From positions 24,257,486 to 24,321,485 of the forward strand of contig NC_088864.1 of the NCBI RefSeq assembly GCF_032884065.1: a stretch of DNA of 64,000 nucleotides, written 5' to 3'. The stretch comes from Artemia franciscana. Taxonomy: Eukaryota; Arthropoda; Branchiopoda; Anostraca; Artemiidae. How positions within the stretch are numbered: the first letter of the stretch is position 1; every line of letters starts with the position of its first letter. Made by a program: the position numbers and the translations under genes. The notes beneath the pieces were generated by a model. The model ran no database searches. It was not told where the DNA came from and worked only from the letters and a program-made list of their open reading frames with translations. Below are positions 49,757 to 61,352 of this stretch, piece by piece.

Positions 49757-51520
49757 TAAATAAAAAAAAACTAATTTTTTTAGCTGAAAGTAAGGAGCGA
49801 CATTAAAACTTAAAACGAACAGAAATTACTGCGTATATGAAATGAGTTGTCCCCTCCGCAATCCCTCGGTCTTTACGCTAAAGCTTTAAATTGTTTTAAA
49901 AAGTAGAATTGTGGCAGAGTCAAACTTTAGCGTAAAGAGCGAGGGATTGCGGAGGGGACAACTCATTTCATATACGGAGTAATTTCTGTTCGTTTTAAGT
50001 TTTAATGTCACTCCTTACTTTCAGCTAAAAAAATTAGTTTTTTTTTATTTAATTTCTGAACGTTTTTGAATTAATGCATGTTTGGTTTTGGCTCTCCGCA
50101 CATAAATTATTAAAATGAAATTTGTATATTAATTCCTTTTTTTGGCTAAATGGCTTTCCCTTAGTTTTGATCAGACAATTTTGAGAAATAAGGGGTGGAG
50201 AAGGAGGCCTAGTTGCCCTCTAATTTTTCGGTTACTTAAAAAGGCAACTAGAACTTTTAATTTTTAACGAATGTTTTTATTAGTAAAAAATATACGTAAC
50301 TTAATAATTAACTTACGTAACAAACTTTCATAACCTTATATTTTTATTATGTATACGAGGGGGTATGTACCCTCGTTAATACCTCGCTCTTTACACTAAA
50401 TCGTAAGTTTTGTCCCAATTCTTTAAGAATGACCCCTGAATCAGAAAGGCCGTAGAATAGATAGTTGAAATTACTAAAAATACTTTAGCATAAAGAGCAA
50501 GGTATTTATCTCCTCCTAAATACCTCGCTCTTTATGCTAAAGTATTTTTAGAACCCCTCATATGCGTAATAATCTCTGTTCATTTTAAGTTTCAATGCTA
50601 CTTCTTCCTTTCATTTGAAAAAAACGTTTTCATGTTTATTTTTCATTGTTTTCTTATAGTAATGCTAGAGAATCCTGCGCCCTTGTCATTGAATTTTTCT
50701 TCCCCCATGACAGATTCCTCCAAGGAAAGATCCTCCAACATAGCCCCCTCTCCTCAGCCCCACCCCAAACAAAATAAAATCCCCCTGAAAACGTCTGTAC
50801 ACTTCCCAATAACCATTACTATATGTAAACAATGGTCAAAGTTTTTAACTTGCAGCCCCTCCCCCAGGGATTGTGGGGGAGTAAGTCATCCCCAAAGACA
50901 TAGTTATTATGATTTTCGACTATGCTGAACAAAATGGCTATATCTAAATTTTGATCCGTTGACTTTGGGAAAAAAATGAGCGTGGGAGGGGGCCTAGATG
51001 CCCTCCAATTTTTTTGGTCACTTAAAAAGGGCACTAGAACTTTTAATTTCCGTTAGAATGAGCCCTTTTGCGGCATTATAGGACAACTTGGTCGATACGA
51101 TGACCCCTGGGAAAAAAAAAAAAAAAAAAAAAAAACAAACAAACAAATAAACACGCACCCGTGATTTGTCTTCTGGCAAAAAATACAAAATTCCACATTT
51201 TTGTAGATAGGAGCTTGAAACTTCTACAGTATAGTTCTCTGATACGCTGAATCTGATGGTGTCATTTTCGTTAAGATCCTACGACTTTTAGGGGGTGTTT
51301 CCCCCTATTTTCCTAAATAAGGCAAATTTTCTCAGGCTCGTAACTTTTGATGGGTAAGACTAAACTTGATGAAACTTATATATTTAAAATCAGCATTAAA
51401 ATGCGATTCTTTTGATGTAGCTATTGATATCAAAATTCAATTTTTTTGAGTTTTGGTTACTGTTGAGCCGGGTCGCTCCTTACTACAGTTCGTTACCACG
51501 AACTGTTTGATAATAATTTA
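49757..51520 (-). repeat. Family B foldback element, copy 4 (most complete)
   Basis: Opens with a hairpin (arms 49758-49887 and 49921-50050). It continues through the reversed modules (GGCCTAGTTGCCCTC at 50207, ATGACCCCTGAATCAGAAAG), a smaller hairpin at 50487-50542 and a poly-A tract near 51112. It ends TCGCTCCTTACTACAGTTCG. The last 22 bases (51490-51511) form a perfect 8-bp stem ACAGTTCG/CGAACTGT with loop TTACCA, followed by TTGATAAT. Copy 1 shows the same order in the other orientation. Confidence 0.85.
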
Positions 51521-51837
51521 TCATTGTTCGATAGTAAATTCGAATTTATATAAACACAATAAATAAGAATTTATTGCTCAATAATAAATACGGTAGACTA
51601 ATGAGATACCAACCTTTTTTCATAACAAATAAAGTCTAATTTAGAAAAATATATTGTGGAATAATATTTTTGAACCATACTCAAGGTTCATCTAAGCTTG
51701 AGAGAACTTTAGCCCTCTTTACATAATCTATTGTGGAAATACCCTAAGTAGCTTTGCGATTTTTACTTTGCTACTATTTTTCAGAAATTATTGCGAGACT
51801 TGTTTAATTTATTTAACTGCTGTTTTTCATCTTCAAG

Positions 51838-51993
51838 GTCTACAAGCCTTAGACGAAGAATATTTGAAGGTTGACGCTCAGTTTGGAGGAGTTGACCAGA
51901 GAAAGATTTTCACGTTTTCAGAGAAGTATTTGCCTGCCCTTGGATATGCTAAAAGAATTCATCTGATGAACCCAATGATTCCAGGACTGACAG
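51838..51993 (+). CDS. YARS1: Tyrosyl-tRNA synthetase, cytosolic: exon before the KMSSS loop
   Basis: Two bases complete the split Gly of the previous exon, then 51 codons: [50 protein letters not shown]. This carries the conserved block that contacts tyrosine and tRNA-Tyr ([11 protein letters not shown]). Acceptor CATCTTCAAG, donor ACAG/GTGAGG, phase 1. The next coding exon should start with the KMSSS loop. I found no such sequence before 64000, so the intron is at least 12 kb and the rest of the catalytic domain, the anticodon domain and any EMAPII-like tail lie outside. An open stretch extends past the donor but is intron. Confidence 0.97.
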
Positions 51994-52496
51994 GTGAGGA
52001 ACTGTTTAGATTATTTGGGTTCGCGTATTTGCTTGAAAATGTTAGAGTGGTACTGATGAATCTTCTCTCAAAGATATACTTCTGTTCATTTGTTAGTTTC
52101 TAAATATGCATTTCAAGGGAAGTTGACATCATTGACCCTCCCAGGCATAATCTATATGTAGATAGAACAAATAAATTTTATAACAAAGATTTTTACGGGA
52201 AAAACATATTTCCTTGTTTTAATGGTTTCATTAGAAAATATCGTTTGTATTCCATCAAGAACGAGAAAGCAAGATAAGTTAGTTCCTGTTAAAGCAAGAA
52301 CAAACCGATATGGTTATTCTTTCGTCCTGGTTTTTGTCGATATGTACAATAACAGTTAATGTTTATAGTTGGATTTATATTTACAAGTGTAGTTTGATTT
52401 TGAATATGTTGTAAAGAAACGCAAATCAGCGATAGCTGCCAAGTTTTTGCAATTAAATCTGTCTACGACTACAACTACTTAATATTTTAATGTTTA
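51994..52496 (+). other. Start of the last visible TyrRS intron
   Basis: AT-rich, no feature seen before the Helitron-like element. Confidence 0.6.
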
Positions 52497-53956
52497 TCTT
52501 CTAAATATATAAAAAGATAGTGTCTGTTTGTCTGTCCGTGTGTTACACTATCTTCTATAAAAAAGGGGATAAAAACTGAAAAAAAGAAAAAAACTAAAAA
52601 AAACTAAAAAAACTAAAAAAATGTAATAAAAACTAAAAAGAAAAAAAGAAGAAAACTAAAAAAAACTTAAAAAGGAAAAAACTAAAAAAAAAAAACAACA
52701 ACAAAATAAAAAAAAGAAAAACTAAAAAACAGAAAAAGACTAAAAAAACTAAAAAAGAACAAGAACTAAGAGCCCATATGGCACTTGTGACGAGGTCGGA
52801 AGAGCCAAGAGCTCATATGGTATGAGCTCTAGCAAAATTCTAAGAATCATTAGATTGCTTTAAAAGGAAAATCAGAGGCTTGATGCCCTTCGGGATTTAA
52901 AATAAGAGCTCTTGAGTCACAAGGTCATTCTAAATATCAAAATTCATTAAGATCCGATCACCCTCTGGTAAGTTAAAAATACCTCAATTTTTCTAATTTT
53001 TCTCCTCCCTTCAGCCTCTCAGATGGTCGAATCGGGGAAAACTACTTTATCAAGTCAATTTGCACAGCTCCCTGACACGCCTAACAATTTTCATCGTCCT
53101 AGCACGTCCAGAAGCACCAAACTTGCCAAATCACTGGACCCCACCTACTAACTCCTCCGAAGAGAGCGGATCTAGTCCAGTTATGTCAATCACGTTTCTA
53201 CGACATTTATAAGCGTTTTCCAAGATTTCCGGTCCCTCCTACTCCCCCCAATGTCACCAGATCCGGTCGGGATTTAAAATAAGAGCTCTGAGACACGATA
53301 TCCTTCCAAACGTCAAATTTCATTAGGATCCGATCACCCGTTCAGAAGTTAAAAATGCCTAATTTTTTCTAGTTTTTTCGATTTAACCATTCCCCCCCCC
53401 CCAGATGCTCGAATCGGCGAAACGACAACTTATAATTTAATGTGGTCTGGTTCCTGATATGCCTGCCAAATTTCACCATCCTAGCTTACCTGCAAGTGAC
53501 TAAAGTAGCAAAACCGGGACAGACAGACCGAAAGAATTTGCGATCGCTGTATGTCATTTGGCTATTAAAAAAAGAGAAAACTTAAAAAAAAGAAAGAAAA
53601 ACTAAAAAAGAAAAAAAACTAAAAGAAGAAAAAAACTAAAAAACAAAAAACTTAAAAAGAAAAATTAAAATAAAAAAAACTAAAAATAAAAAAAACCTAA
53701 AAAAAAACTAAAAAAATAAAAAAACTAAAAAAAAACTAAGAAAGAAAAAAAGTAAAAAAAAGGAAGAAAAAAAAATAAATAAAAAACAAAACGTAACAAA
53801 ACAACAGTTAGAACAGAATGTCAGAACAGTTAGAATAAGACACAAGCGACAATGAAGATCCATAATAGAAGCCTGGCGTGTGGGCGTGCCTAGCTGACCC
53901 TACACGTGCTGCTATGGCGCGCAGCGCTACAGCAACGCGTGGCAGGTGTCAGCTAG
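52497..53956 (+). mobile_element. Non-autonomous Helitron-like element with a family A core
   Basis: The left end is TCTTCTAAATATATAAAAAG, preceded by A, then an inverted pair AGATAGTGT/ACACTATCT around a TGTCTG/TGTCCG run. The right end is GTCAGCTAG followed by T, and about 10-15 bases inside is an imperfect stem GCTGCTATGGCGC/GCGCTACAGCAAC (about 53911-53939). A TC start, CTAG end, subterminal 3' hairpin and insertion between A and T are the defining Helitron features; no target duplication is expected. No Rep/helicase is encoded. Long (A)nCT tracts flank the family A core on both sides. End points are by eye. Confidence 0.6.
52761..53567 (+). repeat. Family A element, copy 3 (shortened) inside the Helitron-like element
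   Basis: Begins AAGAACTAAGAGCCCATATG then GCACTTGTGACGAGGTCG, followed by about one and a half units. It ends GCGATCGCTGTATGTCATTT with the terminal palindrome decayed. Confidence 0.8.
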
Positions 53957-56900
53957 TTGATCATAGTTACGTAAAAAGTAACACCTATATTGTGATATTA
54001 GCTATGATAACCATTAGGATATAAATAAGTGTTAGATTACAACGTAATAATAAAGAACAAATTCTAGCCCATAGTAACTTAAATATTACATTAAACAAAC
54101 TACACCTCATAGTAATCAAAAGTTAAAAAATCCAGCCCTTTATAAATGAAATATTAAAACAAATCATCTGTAAGATTATGCAACACGTTTATCTTTTAAC
54201 AAGATATTATAAAGCAGGTATCTTTTGAAAAGTTGCTTCTATGGGGTCATTGTTGAAGTTCTAGCTGCTACCTAGTAAATGGCGAACTAGTAAAAGTAAA
54301 CTGCATCCCATAGTTAGCAAAAAGTTTTGGAAAAAATAACTTTATAATTAGAGATGAACACGTCGTAGCAACAAAAACAATAGCCTGAATCCCCTTAAAA
54401 ATAGTGTCCGATGAGCTGAAATTTTAAGTTAAATTTGAAAATAAATTATTGTACACATGATGATGCGACACACACTTATGTTTTGAAAAGATAATAGAAC
54501 GCAAATATTTTTTTTTTTATCATATTTGCATCTGTAGCTACAACCAATTAAAAGGGTAAGCCCATTGTAACCAAAGTTAAAAACGTGTTTTGAAAAAAAA
54601 ACACTTTCAAATGAGAAAAAATGACCATATGACACTGATTCAGGAATGGTAAATTTTTAATTTTAAAGTATTTAATCCGTTAATCTTAAAAATAAAAGGT
54701 GATTTCAAGACAAATCTTGAAACTCCTCGAAAATGGCGACAGATCGCAATAAAAAACACACCATGGAATCAGCATGGGCGAAAACCTTTTTTTAGAAGAA
54801 TTAGTTTTCCAATCTGAACAACAAAGAAAATTGTGTTTAAGCATATGAAGCACTGATTTGTCTCTTTTTTTCACTAGGGCTAGCTGGCTATGAACATCAT
54901 AGAGTTGTTTGATGGCTCATTTTGAAAGAAATTGCTATATCTACTCGCTTTTGTCTGTAAGGAAAAACAATTTGTAAAATAAAACTGCATTTCTCCATAC
55001 AATATTGTGCTTGCAGCGATAACTACAACCTATTAAAAGATGAACGCGGCCAATTCTTGTCGTTTAATTATCGTTGAAAATGTTAGAGATGTTTCATGGC
55101 CCATTTAAAAGGAAATTGCTACCATGTAATGCCTTCTATAATCAATAAAAGAAATGTTTTTAATCAGGGTTGCAGCAGTAGCGGCAGCCTAGTAAAAGGT
55201 TGTAAATCCTAAAAATGGTTTTTGATTGAACTACAAAGTACACCTTTATAATCGCCTTGTCCGAAACCCTTTTAAATCAGACTTACTGCCCCTTGGCTTG
55301 AACAACAATCTTGAAAAATAAGAAAAGTGGCTGCAACCACGGTATTTCGCATCGACAGCATCTTTCGTTTATTATTATTGAAGGACAAACTTTGCCCACA
55401 GTAGCTGAATTTTTGAATTCTCATTTCTGTTGGCATGATCCCTCTTTATTTACCGTTTGTTATTATGAACTGTTCCGTTCAAGGCTCTCATAAACATTCT
55501 CAAGATAGAGGACCGTTATTCTCATAAATATGGTGTTTGGCTATGGGTATTCCAACGGAGCAGTTTGTATTTTCATCTGACACCATTTTTTGAGGTTTCA
55601 CGTTATTTTCATATCCATAAATTTGTATTTGCAGCGGGTTTTCAGCATTAGTATTAATTTAAATATAGTTATCTTTCTTAGAATCAGCTTCAAATTGCGA
55701 CTGTTCCTCATTTTACAGTTTTTTTTTGTTCAAATCGCGTTTTTAAATTTTTGTTTGCCTTATACCTTTCCTTCTTTTTTTTAAACTATAACGTCATAAC
55801 TGTTAATACTGCTCATATTTCCAGGAGTTTTTTTTTTCAATATCCTTTTGCTTTTAGCATTTAATTTTCTTCTTTTTTTGTCTAATATGTATTGTATATT
55901 TATCAGCAGTTTTTTCCTTTTATATTCATTTTTTTGAAAATTACAGAAAATTAATTGACAAAAATAAACTTGAAATTATAGTTTTTTTTTTAGTTTTCAG
56001 TAAATCACAAAGTTCGTCTCCCTTAGAGAGATCTATGGGGCAGTAACACTGCACCTAGTTGTTTCAAAGTTTCCCGGAGTAAGATAAAAAAAGTACGCCA
56101 TTGGAATAGCTATGGTCGAATGCCCTAAAGCCGAAAACCCTAACAAAAGCACTGGCGTGTCCTCTCTTTTTTTCTGCTGCTAGAAGGGTACTGGAACATC
56201 ATAGAGAGCTGTTTAATGGCTTCTTTTAAAGGAAATTACTACGTCTACTCGCTTTCGTGTAAAAAAAAATACACAAAAAAATTTTTGACAAAAAGCTGCA
56301 TCCTCGCATGCGAGATAATAATTGACGTCATAATCATAGGTTACAAGAGGACAATATTTTTTATATATGAAATTAAGAGCAACTCTGTCACACTGAGGAA
56401 AGAGGGGTCATATTGAATAAACGAGCTGACCTGTTCAGCAGCTACTACTATTATTAACAATTCACTGCATGGCCAACAAGGACGTAGATGGTGTGCCAAG
56501 AAGGATGATCTTTGGCAATCCGTCATCCTTCGTCTGCAGGGCATGTTCTAACCGCCTCAACGTCCAGTCAGTAACTCAACTCTATAATGTTAATGCCTGA
56601 GCTTTGAATGTCAGTCTGTGTTGCAAGTAACAAAAATAAAAATATCTTAAGTAATGCAAACCTTAAGTTTGACACCAATGATTTGTATTTTTTTAGCCTC
56701 CTATTTTATTTTGAAAGACCTCTATACAGAAGCATCGTATTTTTCTTGAGGTGTTGCAGGGTCGTATAGAAGGGTGCATTAGCATTAATGTTACCTAATA
56801 ACCCTATAATCTTAAGTAATTGGCTAAATCATAATAAACCTTAAATGAAACCAATATGAACTCAAGGAGGCTACCCATTACAAGAAAAAGAGCTGAATTC

Positions 56901-58785
56901 GTAATTAAAGATGAATGACTAAGCTTGTTATTACGTAGAACTAACGGATAAAGATAAGTGAAACAAGTGGTTTTACGATTGGTGACACACCTAGTCGTTT
57001 CTCAGTTCAGTATCGCCACATGAACATTTTGACATTAATTCTCTCCTCTCTAGCTGTTTTCGTCCAAGCCAAGGATCTGTTTTTCCTTATAGGTTTGAGT
57101 TTATTTTTCGAAATTCGCATAACTTGGTTTTCAAAATAGCATTTTTCTATTATGACTAATAGATATAAAAGTTGCCCTTCGTTAATCAGCTACAAAAAAA
57201 CAATTTTTTTCCTCTAGACAGATTTTTTAAACACATTTTAATTTTTGTGTAATTCAAAAGATAACTGTAAACCCGGAAAATGTTGAAAATGGTGCAGAAA
57301 GGAAAACTGCACCATTATTATTGCCATTGTCGAAAATCGTATGCAGGAAAGTTACATCTCTCCACCTTGAATAAAAAGAAAAGTCACTTTTTCATTTTTT
57401 ATACTATGAGATAAAATGAAAAAAAAAACATGTGGGTTAAATTTAGACATTTTATAAGGTCAAACATGGTAGTTCATCTTTAATCACGAGTCACTACAGT
57501 ACAGCGAATTTCAAGTTGTAGAAACGACTGGTCTATTTTTGTTTTCACAGTATTTTCTTTCTGTTTAGCTTTTTTACTTTTCTTTGTCTTCTTCAGTGCT
57601 TCACTATAGGCATTGTTTTTCCTTTTACTATTGGTCTTTCTGCGTGTTATTGCATGACTAGGATCTTCGTCCCTGATGATTTTTCAACAGGGGATGTATA
57701 CTTTCACAGTTGTTATTACTTCCACCATTATTTTTCCTTTCGTAAAGCTTTTATGAAATAAACTTTTTGGTGAATGCTTCATTTCTTGAATTTGGCTAGA
57801 TTAACATCTTGACTTTTTTAAAAATATATCTCTGCTTTCTCTTGCTTTCTTACTTTCTGCTTTCTGCATTCTCTTGAGTGATTGTTATTAAACAATATTA
57901 TAATTTTGAAAATTTTGAAATCAGTATACAGTGGTGGGATAAACCTACGCTCTGTTACTGCACATTTCTTCAATGTTGACCAAAGGACGTGAAATTTGGC
58001 ACCTATGGAGGTTTTCTCAAGAGAACTATGATGATTTAGATTGCGACGTGTTATTGTGATGGTTTAGACGTATTATTAACTTCTAAAGAAGGATCATGAT
58101 TATACAAGCGTAAAAGTTGGATAGAGTCAGCTTTGGGGCCTCTACAGGGATGAATAACTAAAATGCGAGGTTTAACTGCAAGGGTAGCCTGTTTCTCAAG
58201 AGTTTTGCTTTAAAGAGCAGCTTTGGTAATAGTAAAAATGACCTATAGAATTTTCACCCTCCCCCCGCCTAAGAAAAAAAGGATAGAGAATGAGTCCTGT
58301 AAAGGATTGTGGGTTAAAATCCAAATTTTTCTTAACTTTACGATGCTACTTAAAAAATATGTTCCATGTCCTATCGAATTCTCTAGAGAGTGAATAGTTA
58401 CTTCAATAAAAAACACAGTTGACCTTTTTATAACGTTTTTTTTTTCTCTTCATACTTTCTTGTCGTTTACGGTTTAGGTATTGTTTTATTTGTTTGTTTT
58501 TTTTTCGCTGAGGGGAAGAAATGTTTGTTGTTTTCTGATCCTGTAAATGTTTCTTTTGTATTCCGATTTGGATTTGAAATTGGTGCATACCAAGACTTTA
58601 TGGAATCAAGGGCGTCAATTACTTGAAATTGGGGGACGGGGTGGGGTTGGGTTTAAAAATGCATTTTTCAAAATTTAGAGAGGCTGGTAATTTTTATTTT
58701 TACTTTAAAGAAAATGTAAAAACAACAACATATTTTTAAATTATAGGGGGAGGAGAAAGTACCCTCCCCCTAGGTGGAATACGTT
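53957..58785. other. Long intron or intergenic stretch with one dispersed repeat family
   Basis: 54350-55500 holds inverted copies of a repeat also found at 60240-60800 and 63180-63650. 55452-55475 resembles the family B end (GTTTGTTATTATGAACTGTT). The remainder is AT-rich with no convincing coding sequence. Confidence 0.5.
54350..55500 (-). repeat. Dispersed repeat with GATGCTGTCGATGC box, inverted
   Basis: The reverse complement shows CGACAGCATC/GATGCTGTCGATGCGAAATA near 55350, TTGCTGCAACCC-like words near 55170, and a CATCGGACACTATTTTTAAG stretch near 54405, in common with the plus-strand copies at 60.3 and 63.2 kb. Confidence 0.55.
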
Positions 58786-59796
58786 TTATGTTTGGTGAGA
58801 GTGTCCATCGGTGTCCAATGCATTATACATATCACCGTATCTTGCACGCTCTGTTTCCATTTCTTTTACTACATTCATGGTTTTTAAACATTCTAGAAAG
58901 TAACTTACTATATCATGGTGTTTATAGTCAAAAGCCATTCGTAATGGCGACCACTTTTCATCATCAAAAACATCTAATTTTGCTCCATATGAAAGTAGAA
59001 GTTGACAAACGTCAATTCTGCCTTTCTGTGCTGCGTAATGTAGAGGAGTCCTTTCCCTTCTGTCCCTAGTATTTTGATTTGCTCCTCTTTCTAGAAGACA
59101 TCTAATGGAAGATAATTCAGCTAGGTACAGTATGGCTAATTGCAAGGGTGTTTGATTATAGCTATCTAATGGATCTATTTCCGCACCATGTTTAATAAGT
59201 GTGCTGTAAATATCAACGATTCTATTTTTTTCAGCGGCATTATGTAAAGGAGTCCTATACATCCCGTCTCTAGCATTCGGGTTTGCACCCTCTACTAGGA
59301 GGCATTTAACTGTTTGAAAACGATTTTTTTCCGTTTCCACATGTGGTGGTGACCTGTTTGGTCTGAAATTAAAGATTCGAGTCCTAGTGGTTGAAGCTGA
59401 ACCGGTTTTCACAAAATTTTTAAATAAAACGCAATTCTCGTATTCTGTAGTTAGTAAAATTGAACAATGTAAAGGTGTCTCGTGTAAAAAATTTAAAGCG
59501 TCAATTTTGGCACCAGATGAGATGAGTTGCTTACAAATCATACTGTTTCCCTGTTCGGCAGCGTAATGTAAAGGGCTCATTTCAAAGTTGTCCTTAGCAT
59601 TTGGATTTGCTCCCATCTCGAGGAGATACTTCGTGACTTGAATATGGTTGTTGCATACAGCTCTGTGTAAAGGGGTTTTATTTTCACTGTCACTAGCGTC
59701 TACTTGTACACCGGATTCGATTAGCTCTCTACATTTTGAAAGATTTCCTCGGGAGGCGTAGTCACACAGAAACTTTTGTTTAGTACTTGAAACCAT
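58786..59796 (-). CDS. Intronless ankyrin-repeat protein, 336 residues
   Basis: A single intact frame from ATG (59796) to stop. About eight ankyrin repeats fill almost the whole protein. Repeat signatures are TPLH at 41-44, SPLH 74-77, TPLH 107-110, TPLH 182-185, TPLQ 216-219, TPLH 250-253 and SPLR 283-286, each followed by an LL..GA..... turn (e.g. LLEMGANPNAKD, LLERGANQNTRD, LLSYGAKLDVFD). Repeat 4 is disrupted by an insert rich in Ser, Arg and Asn (about 118-158). The tail (305-336) is polar. There is no signal peptide, membrane segment or enzymatic domain, so a protein-binding role is the most one can say. The frame has no intron while the TyrRS gene has several, which suits a retrocopy or a mobile ankyrin gene. 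It probably lies antisense inside a TyrRS intron. Confidence 0.85.
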   Translation of the reverse strand: MVSSTKQKFLCDYASRGNLSKCRELIESGVQVDASDSENKTPLHRAVCNNHIQVTKYLLEMGANPNAKDNFEMSPLHYAAEQGNSMICKQLISSGAKIDALNFLHETPLHCSILLTTEYENCVLFKNFVKTGSASTTRTRIFNFRPNRSPPHVETEKNRFQTVKCLLVEGANPNARDGMYRTPLHNAAEKNRIVDIYSTLIKHGAEIDPLDSYNQTPLQLAILYLAELSSIRCLLERGANQNTRDRRERTPLHYAAQKGRIDVCQLLLSYGAKLDVFDDEKWSPLRMAFDYKHHDIVSYFLECLKTMNVVKEMETERARYGDMYNALDTDGHSHQT

Positions 59797-61352
59797 TGAT
59801 TCTATCTAATTACTTAATAATAATTATAGCACTTACTGAATACATTGAATAATGTAACGAGTTCTTTGAATCGAAAGGAAAATAAAACGTAATTAAAATT
59901 TTCAGGTATTTCTCTAGTTTCACCTTAAAAATTAGATTTTTGCTCAGGCACCAAAAATAGTTATGCGGTTTTGGTAATAACTATAGCAATTCGAAACTGA
60001 AAACTAAAATAAAATTTATTTTGAATTTTTTCTAGTTTCACGTCACAAATCAAATTTTTGTTAAAACTCTAAAAAAGTTACTGCACTTTATATGACCATA
60101 TCTACATGCTTTGTATAATGTTAAAAATACTATTTTGATTTTTGTGTGCAAGAATATGTTGATAACATTTGCTACTACAGTGTTATAGAAAAATGCAGTT
60201 TTTCGTAAAAAAATTGATACAATTTTAAAAACTATTTTTTTTTTTAATTATAAAAGGCGATTTCCTTTCAAATGAGTCAATAGACCGACTGGAATGATAT
60301 TCCAGTGCTCAGCTATCTTGGGAGAACATGAAAAAAAGATGCTGTCGATACAGAATACCGTAGTTCAAGCAACTTATATTGTTTTTCAAGCCAATAGATT
60401 TTCCTTGTTATCAAGCCAAGGTACGGTAAGTTTCCTGTATAGGGGTTTCGGACAAAGTGGTTCTAATAGTGCACTTCTTGTTTTGATCTGACACTATTAT
60501 TAGGGGTTAGGGGCTATTACATTTCTTAATATTGAACGTTATCGTCTCTTACTAGGTTGCTAGCTACCGCTGCAACCCAGATGTTCTCTACTAGGTTTTA
60601 GCTATATCTGTTGAAACTTGCATAGTCCCCATTTATGCTGAACCATATCGATCTTTTATGTAAATAAATAAAAAAACAAGTTTCTTTTAACTGAAAATAA
60701 AACTTAAAACGAAAAGAAATCATTCCGTATATTTTTTGAAATTATGAACTATTCCATTTCTTAGTATTGGACGTGATCTTCTCTTACTAGGTTGCTTAGG
60801 GTGGTGCTTATATGGTGAAAAAAAATGTTTTTGTTGTTGTTCTAGGTCTTATCCCCCCCCCCCACAATTTTTCCTTTCCATTTAAAAACACTACTGGGTA
60901 AGTATGAACCTTTTTAAATAATATTTAAAGGTAGCTCAATGGCCTAAAAGATTACAATACAGATACCGTAATCTAAAATGGATCATATTTAATGTAGAAG
61001 TCCATTTACTTAAAACAATTTAATTAATGCAGATAAAAATTATTCAGTAGTATAGAAGTAATTGTCTACAACTTTATTTGCATCATAATAATGATATTAT
61101 TTTTCTTTAATTTCACATCTAATTTAATTAATTATCTGTTGTAATATCGAAAATAGTGACTCGAATAATATAAATATTGTCACACTTTTTATCAATACTA
61201 TAGGCCTAATAAAATAACAGTAATAATGAGGGTAATACTGTAGAAATGTAGTTTAATACTGTGAAAATATAAGTTAGTCAGTATAGTTAGTAGTCACAAA
61301 TTAATTACAGTGTATTGCATATTGCACAATTATCAGATGCAGAACGAAGAAG
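59797..61352. other. Upstream of the ankyrin gene; dispersed repeat, no other gene
   Basis: AT-rich. Contains the repeat at 60240-60800 with a family B scrap (60664-60740, AACAAGTTTCTTTTAACTGA). No promoter element could be assigned with confidence. Confidence 0.5.
60240..60800 (+). repeat. Dispersed repeat with GATGCTGTCGATAC box
   Basis: AAAAAGATGCTGTCGATACA, CTTATATTGTTTTTCAAGCC, TTTTGATCTGACACTATTAT and GTTGCTAGCTACCGCTGCAA recur in the same order or as blocks at 63180-63650. Confidence 0.65.
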
